Positions 54,257 through 59,445 of a stretch of DNA of 59,445 nt are shown piece after piece. Numbering within the stretch: position 1 is the stretch's first letter; each line of letters starts with the position of its first letter. The DNA comes from an uncultured Flaviramulus sp. (GTDB taxonomy: Bacteria > Bacteroidota > Bacteroidia > Flavobacteriales > Flavobacteriaceae). The stretch covers positions 1-59,445 of the forward strand of contig CANKVS010000022.1 of NCBI GenBank assembly GCA_947487155.1. Reading direction: 5' to 3'. The position numbers and the translations under genes were made by a program. Under the pieces are notes generated by a model that saw only the letters and a program-made list of their open reading frames with translations, was not told where the DNA came from and searched no databases.

Positions 54257-54619
54257 ATGAGAAAAACACATTTATTACTAAGCCTTACACTAATCGCATT
54301 TTGTAGTTGTACACATGTTAGTGAAGATGACTTAACAGTTAATCAACCCCAACCTGTTTTAACAACCTATCAAGATATAAAGGTAATTATTAATAATAAC
54401 TGCCTTAATTGCCATCAATCGCCACCAGTAAATGGTGCAAACACACCTTTATTAATATACAACAATGTTAAAAACGGTGTTCTAAATAATAATTTGATTA
54501 ATAGAATATCTGTTCAAGCAGGATCTGCTGGAGCTATGCCTTTTGGTGGTCCTAGATTACCTCAAAATTTAATTGATCAAATCATTAAATGGGAAACAGA
54601 TGGTTTGTTAGAAAATTAA
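54257..54619 (+). CDS. Mono-haem c-type lipoprotein 1
   Basis: This 120-residue lipoprotein (CSC at 16-18) has one CLNCH haem motif (C49, C52, H53) and a probable axial Met94 in AMPFGG. It is a small periplasmic or surface electron carrier. It shares length, motif positions and end sequence (KWxxDGLLEN) with the next gene, so the two arose by tandem duplication. It lies 13 nt after DUF5777. Confidence 0.88.
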   Translation: MRKTHLLLSLTLIAFCSCTHVSEDDLTVNQPQPVLTTYQDIKVIINNNCLNCHQSPPVNGANTPLLIYNNVKNGVLNNNLINRISVQAGSAGAMPFGGPRLPQNLIDQIIKWETDGLLEN

Positions 54620-54641
54620 TAACCTTTTAAATATTTATGCT

Positions 54642-55001
54642 ATGAATTTTAAAAATTTAATCCATGTACTAGCAATTTCTATATTGCTATTTAGTTGTTC
54701 TAGTGGTGACGATGACTCCACAACAGATATAGATCCAAATTCATCCGGAAAAGTAACATATAATGGCAATATAAAAGTAATTATCAGTGGGAATTGTGCT
54801 AATTGTCATGGTAGTACTCCTGCAAATGGAGCACCATCATCTGCTTCATTTAATACATATGCAAAAGTAAAAGCAGCAGTAGATAAAATAATAACACGTA
54901 CAAATGATACTTCTAACCCAATGCCTGTAAATGGTTTAATGTCTCAAACCAATAGGGATTTAATAAAAAAATGGAAAGCTGATGGCTTATTAGAAAATTA
55001 G
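54642..55001 (+). CDS. Mono-haem c-type lipoprotein 2
   Basis: This 119-residue lipoprotein (FSC, Cys19) has CANCH (C52, C55, H56) and Met94 in NPMPVNG, aligning with lipoprotein 1 across the same positions. It has an acidic linker (GDDDSTTDID) after the lipid anchor. Probably carries one haem c and passes electrons in the envelope. 22 nt from its twin. Confidence 0.88.
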   Translation: MNFKNLIHVLAISILLFSCSSGDDDSTTDIDPNSSGKVTYNGNIKVIISGNCANCHGSTPANGAPSSASFNTYAKVKAAVDKIITRTNDTSNPMPVNGLMSQTNRDLIKKWKADGLLEN

Positions 55002-55056
55002 CACTTCTTTTTGGCAGTGTTTTTGATTTAATCTAAATAATTAAAAGACATAACAA

Positions 55057-55578
55057 ATGAAACATCTAATTTACATTATTGCTTTTATAAGTATAAGCAC
55101 GTTTGCTCAAAATAAATATCTAACAAAAACAGGTACTGTTAATTTTGAAGCTTCAATACCTTCTTTTGAGGAAGTAGCTGCCATAAACAATGCTGTTACG
55201 GCTATTATAAATACTGAAAATAATGAATTTGCGGCTTTAGTATTTGTAAAAGGATTCCGTTTTAAAAATGCCTTAATGGAAGAGCATTTTAATGAAAACT
55301 ATGCTGAATCAGATAAATATCCAAAAGCAACATTTAAAGGTGTTATTATTAAAGTTTTGGATAAACATCAAATTAATGGAGAACTAATATTTCATGGAAA
55401 AACGAAACAACTTAAAGATATTCCTATTGTATTAATTACTGAGAACGAAACCGTTAAAATGTCAGGAAGCTTTGTGGTAAACGCTTCAGGTTTCGATATT
55501 AAAATACCAAAAGTGGTTAAGAATAAGGTTTCAGAAACTATTAAAATCTCTTTTAATTTTACTTTAAAAGAAAAATAA
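55057..55578 (+). CDS. YceI family protein
   Basis: This 173-residue protein has a signal peptide (ending TFAQ, about 18) and a YceI-type beta-barrel lipocalin-like fold with FKNALMEEHFNENYAESDKYPKATFKG and ending SFNFTLKEK. YceI proteins bind isoprenoid or quinone-like lipids in the periplasm. Last gene of the sigma-led operon; its presence with haem lipoproteins supports an electron-transfer or lipid-oxidant role (inference). Confidence 0.9.
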   Translation: MKHLIYIIAFISISTFAQNKYLTKTGTVNFEASIPSFEEVAAINNAVTAIINTENNEFAALVFVKGFRFKNALMEEHFNENYAESDKYPKATFKGVIIKVLDKHQINGELIFHGKTKQLKDIPIVLITENETVKMSGSFVVNASGFDIKIPKVVKNKVSETIKISFNFTLKEK

Positions 55579-55620
55579 TATTAGTTTATCTTTAAATACA
55601 TCAATCTTTAGAATGACAAA

Positions 55621-58503
55621 CTACCGTTTTAATGTAAAATGCCCCATAAATTCTCTACCATCTTGAAGCAAAACTTTAAACCAATAGTCATTTGTTGGTA
55701 AAATCACGCCGTTATACATACCATTCCATCCTGATCCTAAAGGGTTTATTTGTTTTAATAATTTCCCGTATCTATCAAAAATATAAATATCGCTATTGGG
55801 CTGAAATTCTTCATTAACACCTTGTATTTGCCAAACCTCATTACTACCATCGCCATTTGGAGTGAAAAATTTGGGGTAGCCAATTACAGAAATATCTATA
55901 GAAGTTACGCCGCAGCCTTTTTTATCTCTAACATAAATTGTGTGAATTCCAGCTTTTACATTTTCAAACAAAGGGGAGTCTTGATACACTATAAATGGCG
56001 AGTCTTCTTCTCTTAATGCAAATTCGTAATCGCCTTGACCCAAGTTAGTCGTATTTATTGTTACACTATTGTTATCTGAAATATCTACAATGCTAATATC
56101 GTCTTGAGTGAGAGTTGCTTGTTCTGATGCATTTACAAAAATAGCTCTTGTTCTTTGGCAACCCGTACCATCTGTTTTGGTTAAAGTAACATGATAAGTG
56201 CCAGGTATAAATACAGTTATGATTAACGTTGTATCTGGTAATAATTGTTCTACAATAGAATTGTCTATACTCGTCCATCGCCACTCGTAAGTAAACAGCT
56301 CAACAATACTAGCTTCAATGGGATCTAAAGTAACTGTAAATGTTGGATCTGAAAAACATACAATTAATGGTGTATCTACTGTAAATTCTGGTAATGGGTT
56401 TACAATTAATTCAATAGTTGAAGAAACGCTGCAGTTTGTATTTAAAGGGTTTTCTAATCGAACATTTATAGTTTGAGTTCCTGATATTAATGGGTTTGGT
56501 AAAGATTGACTATTTTGAACCGCTGTATTGGTCTCATCAATATAATCGAAATATATTTCCATATTGGCTTGCCCGCCGCCTCTAAGATTATCTTCCCATG
56601 TGGATGTATCGAAACTAAACGTGTTAAAAGCATCGTCTGGTATTTCATCACACTCTATTTGCCTAGGTATTGGAAATAAAACTGGTGATTCGTGTACAGT
56701 AAAATTTAACATTGTTTCATCGGTACATGCGCTATCAAGATCTGCAGTAGTATTATTTGTTACAACAATAGTAATAGTTTGATTATCGCTTAAAAATGTA
56801 TTTGGAAAAGGGCTAGTTATTAAATTTCCATTAAAATCTTCTAATGGATTTCCAGTATCATCAAAATATGTGACAGAAACGTCGCTTAAACTCTGTCCGT
56901 TTAGCACATCTGCCTCCAGAGTTGTTGTGTTAAAAGGATAGGTAAGCACGGTATCACTTGTATCAAAATCACACTGTTCTGCTATACTTACGGGGTTTGC
57001 TACAGGTAACGCCTCTACATTTAATAAGTTAGGAAATTCTTTCAACCCTAAACAACTGTTTCCTAAATCGCTTTTTACGCGTACCCAAATATCTTGTGAA
57101 TTTATCGAATTTGTATTTTGATGATTTGTAATATTAGGTATTTCGTTAATTTCTAATTCGGCATCAGTTTGACTTTCATAAAAATGCACAGATACATTTA
57201 TTCCTGAAAATATGGTGTTGGAAATATGAGTTTCTATATCAGATAAATTAAAAGTTGCAATACCATCGCGTTCATTAGTTCCATCATCACATTGAAAAAT
57301 TGATGTGGTATAATTTTCTAGAGCAACATCGGAAGGCGTTATTCTTAAAACTATAGGTACAACCCTAAAACATCCATTGGAATTTTCTACTCTTATCCAT
57401 ACTGTTTCTCCTGGTAAAGTAAAACGTGTATAATCATAATTTGAAGGTGTAGTTATAGCAATACCAGCTGTTTCAGCCGCTAGTTGAGATTGGTAATAGG
57501 TAAACGTTAGTCCTTCTGTAATATAATTGGAATTAATTTCTTCTTTTATAATATCTAACGTTAAATTAAAGAATGCACGTCCATCATTTGTAACATCATC
57601 ACATTGAGAATAATCGTTTGGTAGGTTTGCTTGTGGTAATTCTAAAACTTCTATTTCAAAAGCCGTATCTGTAAAACAAGATCCATCTATAACGTTTTCT
57701 ATTCTTACATAAATAGTTTGTTGGGTTTGAATGGTGTTTTCATAAATTGTTGGATCGGTTAAAATTTCATTTGTATAGGCAGCATCTGTAAAGTATCTAA
57801 AATTAAAATCTGATGCTTGTTTACCATTTAAAAGTAACGCTTCGTTTTCCCTTAAATTAAAAGTTGTATACCCATTTGTATCATCAGTATCTGCATTGGT
57901 GTCACATAATCTTAAAGGCGGAATATTAGCAAGTGGCAAAGCAGCAACTGTTTCATAAACATTAACCAATATAGGCAGTCTGGGGTTACTCTCGCAACCA
58001 TTTATTGTTTGTGTTGCATAGTATGTTGTATTATATGTTAACAAATCTGTTGTAGCCAATGGCGTGCCTCCTGTTAGGCTATCGTACCAGTTTATATTGG
58101 TTCCTGTAATTATTAAATTTGATATGTTTGCGGCGGCAACATCACAAAAAGATTGCGTTGTATTGGCACTTGTAAGCATATCTGTTGGTCCTATATTTAA
58201 ACTAGCAGGATTAGAGGTACTTACACAACCCGACGGTTTAGTAATAAGCACTCTATAATTTCGTGACGAATGCCCTACTGGAGGACTTGTAAGTGTTAAC
58301 GAATTTGTATTTACACCACTATAGATTCCTGTATTTGCAATATTGTTAAAAACTCCAGAGCCCGAATCTTCTTGCCACTGGTATGTTAAACCAGAACCTA
58401 CTGTGCTTACATTAAATACGACATCATCTGGATTGCAAATTGCAGCATCTTGAGGTTGCGATGTTATAACTTGAGAAAATGCTTCTCCATAGCGAATTGA
58501 CAA
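55621..58503 (-). CDS. T9SS type B adhesin-like protein, 3' part after a frameshift
   Basis: This 960-residue open frame lacks its own signal peptide. The frame is open further upstream (to at least 58638), and the nominal start at 58503 is TTG inside DYLSIRYGEAF. It consists of Ig-like and about eight CD-x-FDLT repeats and a C-terminal CHU_C/T9SS type B domain (FFTPNGDGSNEVW, YDRYGKLLKQ, FTLKR). It is the continuation of the gene fragment at 58566-59321 in a different frame; together they would make one protein of about 1230 residues. It is paralogous to the protein at 25.2-28.5 kb. Confidence 0.88.
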   Translation of the reverse strand: MSIRYGEAFSQVITSQPQDAAICNPDDVVFNVSTVGSGLTYQWQEDSGSGVFNNIANTGIYSGVNTNSLTLTSPPVGHSSRNYRVLITKPSGCVSTSNPASLNIGPTDMLTSANTTQSFCDVAAANISNLIITGTNINWYDSLTGGTPLATTDLLTYNTTYYATQTINGCESNPRLPILVNVYETVAALPLANIPPLRLCDTNADTDDTNGYTTFNLRENEALLLNGKQASDFNFRYFTDAAYTNEILTDPTIYENTIQTQQTIYVRIENVIDGSCFTDTAFEIEVLELPQANLPNDYSQCDDVTNDGRAFFNLTLDIIKEEINSNYITEGLTFTYYQSQLAAETAGIAITTPSNYDYTRFTLPGETVWIRVENSNGCFRVVPIVLRITPSDVALENYTTSIFQCDDGTNERDGIATFNLSDIETHISNTIFSGINVSVHFYESQTDAELEINEIPNITNHQNTNSINSQDIWVRVKSDLGNSCLGLKEFPNLLNVEALPVANPVSIAEQCDFDTSDTVLTYPFNTTTLEADVLNGQSLSDVSVTYFDDTGNPLEDFNGNLITSPFPNTFLSDNQTITIVVTNNTTADLDSACTDETMLNFTVHESPVLFPIPRQIECDEIPDDAFNTFSFDTSTWEDNLRGGGQANMEIYFDYIDETNTAVQNSQSLPNPLISGTQTINVRLENPLNTNCSVSSTIELIVNPLPEFTVDTPLIVCFSDPTFTVTLDPIEASIVELFTYEWRWTSIDNSIVEQLLPDTTLIITVFIPGTYHVTLTKTDGTGCQRTRAIFVNASEQATLTQDDISIVDISDNNSVTINTTNLGQGDYEFALREEDSPFIVYQDSPLFENVKAGIHTIYVRDKKGCGVTSIDISVIGYPKFFTPNGDGSNEVWQIQGVNEEFQPNSDIYIFDRYGKLLKQINPLGSGWNGMYNGVILPTNDYWFKVLLQDGREFMGHFTLKR

Positions 58504-58565
58504 ATAATCTACAACTTGCGACGTTTCACATTCTGTTAATAATCTATTATATACAATGAATTCGG

Positions 58566-58640
58566 CTAAATAAAAATCTCCCGCTCCATCATCTCCATCA
58601 TTTCCAATTCGTAATGAAGTTTGCTTGTTGGATGCGTGGT
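58566..58640 (-). other. Frameshift region in the T9SS type B gene
   Basis: Both frames are open here. Codons change from DTTH in the first frame to ASNKQTSLRIG in the second near 58636-58640, consistent with loss of one base (or gain of two). No canonical slippery heptamer is seen, so programmed shifting is unlikely. Confidence 0.75.
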
Positions 58641-59321
58641 ATCTGTGAAATTTGTTATTACAGTACCTCCAAATCGTACTACAGATGTATTTGTTGGACC
58701 ATTATTTGAGTTTCCTATAACATTACCATAATAAACTACAGACAATAAATGTGTTGTGTTGGCAACTGCAGCATCAGGAACTATGGCACCTTGACTTCCA
58801 ACTCCTAAACCCACAATACCATCATTTACACTATCACCAAAATTAAAATGTCGAATATAAAAAAATCGATCCCATTGTTCATTATCTACTCCCCAAAGGG
58901 CATTATTTGTATTAGCTCTATTTTTTTGTCTATATACTACAAAAACAGAAATATCAGGGTTTGTTGTTGGTCTTATATCTAAGCCTGTTACAATATAAAC
59001 ATCGCCAAGAGTTCTACTTATACTTGTAAAATCCATAACAGCATTCCCGTTAATTTGTAGTGCTGCTAAAGATCTATATGCTGCTGGTCCTTGTCCGCTA
59101 AGTACTGTTGCATCATTATTTACCCCCGATTTATCACGCCAAGTATTTATAATAGTTCCATCTGCTGGTATGGTTCCATTTCCGTTAGGGTCGCTTGCAT
59201 CCAACCATAACTGAATATCTGTAATATCGGTAGGGTAGTTTATTAATTGCCCGTGAGAATTATTAACTTTAAAAAATACCAACGCTAAAACTAGTAGCTT
59301 TATAAATAAATAATTCTTCAT
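58566..59321 (-). CDS. T9SS type B adhesin-like protein, 5' part before the frameshift
   Basis: This piece holds the signal peptide (ATG at 59321; ends NSHGQ) and a LamG/concanavalin-like domain (DITDIQLWLDASDPNG, VVYRQKNRANTNNALWG, IGNSNNGP). The frame then turns into nonsense (YELEMMEMMEREIFI, stop at 58566). The sequence in the other frame from 58638 continues logically as NKQTSLRIGNDGDDGAGDFYLAEFIVYNRLL. A single-base loss near 58636-58640 explains this. Confidence 0.82.
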   Translation of the reverse strand: MKNYLFIKLLVLALVFFKVNNSHGQLINYPTDITDIQLWLDASDPNGNGTIPADGTIINTWRDKSGVNNDATVLSGQGPAAYRSLAALQINGNAVMDFTSISRTLGDVYIVTGLDIRPTTNPDISVFVVYRQKNRANTNNALWGVDNEQWDRFFYIRHFNFGDSVNDGIVGLGVGSQGAIVPDAAVANTTHLLSVVYYGNVIGNSNNGPTNTSVVRFGGTVITNFTDTTHPTSKLHYELEMMEMMEREIFI

Positions 59322-59377
59322 CATATATAACCAATCCCCTTTTAATCTTAACAAAAATGCTATAAAACAGTAAACTA

Positions 59378-59398
59378 CCTCGATGCAAGCATACGAGG
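59378..59398. repeat. Small hairpin element
   Basis: CCTCGATGC AA GCATACGAGG forms a 9-bp stem with one bulged base, located upstream of the T9SS gene. It may be a dispersed repeat or an operator. Confidence 0.4.
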
Positions 59399-59445
59399 CA
59401 TTAAAACAACTTTAATTGATGATTTGCTTTAAGTTGAGTGTATTG

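Noticed and set aside
58566..58640. Programmed -1 frameshift in the T9SS type B gene
   Set aside because: No X XXY YYZ slippery heptamer or stable downstream structure was seen; a simple base loss explains the data.

Overview
This is a contiguous stretch of a chromosome from a low-GC member of the Bacteroidota, most likely a marine Flavobacteriaceae species. The evidence is the type IX secretion (T9SS) type A and type B sorting domains, Bacteroidetes-type -7 promoter boxes (TAnnTTTG), many SCxx lipoproteins, families largely confined to this phylum (DUF4252, DUF5777, DUF6786-like, haem-binding DUF), and AT-rich coding sequence. There are no phage genes, insertion sequences or CRISPR arrays. 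No genus is claimed.

Layout. 1-4.5 kb: tRNA-Ser(GCT), a 7TM-HD phosphodiesterase, a thiolase and an NlpC/P60 peptidase. 4.6-8.5 kb: a two-subunit sodium/solute symporter, an AGCS amino acid symporter and a TfoX-N protein. 8.5-15 kb: a MoxR/DUF58/DUF4129/DUF4350/SpoIIM operon, with a DUF805 gene inserted, divergent from an RDD gene. 15.2-23.8 kb: a TRIC channel, a periplasmic cyclophilin, a sulfatase, a Nudix hydrolase, a PlsC-like acyltransferase, pheT and a DUF6786-like lipoprotein. 24-33.9 kb: a MoeB-rhodanese fusion, a large C-type-lectin T9SS protein, a GHL10-like lipoprotein, a glycosyltransferase, a haem-binding protein and purB. 34-36.2 kb: ECF sigma, putative anti-sigma and two DUF4252 proteins. 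36.5-47.6 kb: an S41 peptidase, then a cobalamin locus (DUF71 paralogue, riboswitch-controlled btuB, cobU-cobT-cobS-cobC, second DUF71 paralogue, btuFCD-like ABC importer). 47.7-51 kb: rmuC, a SatD-like/DUF3307 pair behind an elaborate palindromic control region, and a thioesterase. 51-55.6 kb: an ECF-sigma module (DoxX-like protein, sigma factor, OB-fold protein, T9SS protein, DUF5777 barrel, two mono-haem lipoproteins, YceI). 55.6-59.3 kb: a giant T9SS type B adhesin-like gene broken by a frameshift.

How genes work together. The cobalamin genes make a salvage-only route: BtuB takes corrinoid across the outer membrane, the BtuFCD-like importer across the inner membrane, and CobU/T/S/C assemble the lower ligand. 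The two flanking DUF71 ATP-pyrophosphatases probably belong to the same pathway.

The most striking region is 51.0-55.6 kb. A perfect 20-bp palindrome holds the sequence TGTAAC on both strands, and each copy is followed after exactly 16 nt by CATCTAA. I read this as two back-to-back ECF promoters, one driving the sigma-factor operon and the other a DoxX-like membrane protein. The operon encodes an envelope set with two haem-binding lipoproteins, a YceI protein, a beta-barrel and a T9SS-exported protein. It looks like an uncharacterised sigma-controlled envelope redox or stress module. A second ECF sigma operon (DUF4252 locus) has a related TGTAAC-N16-CGTC element upstream.
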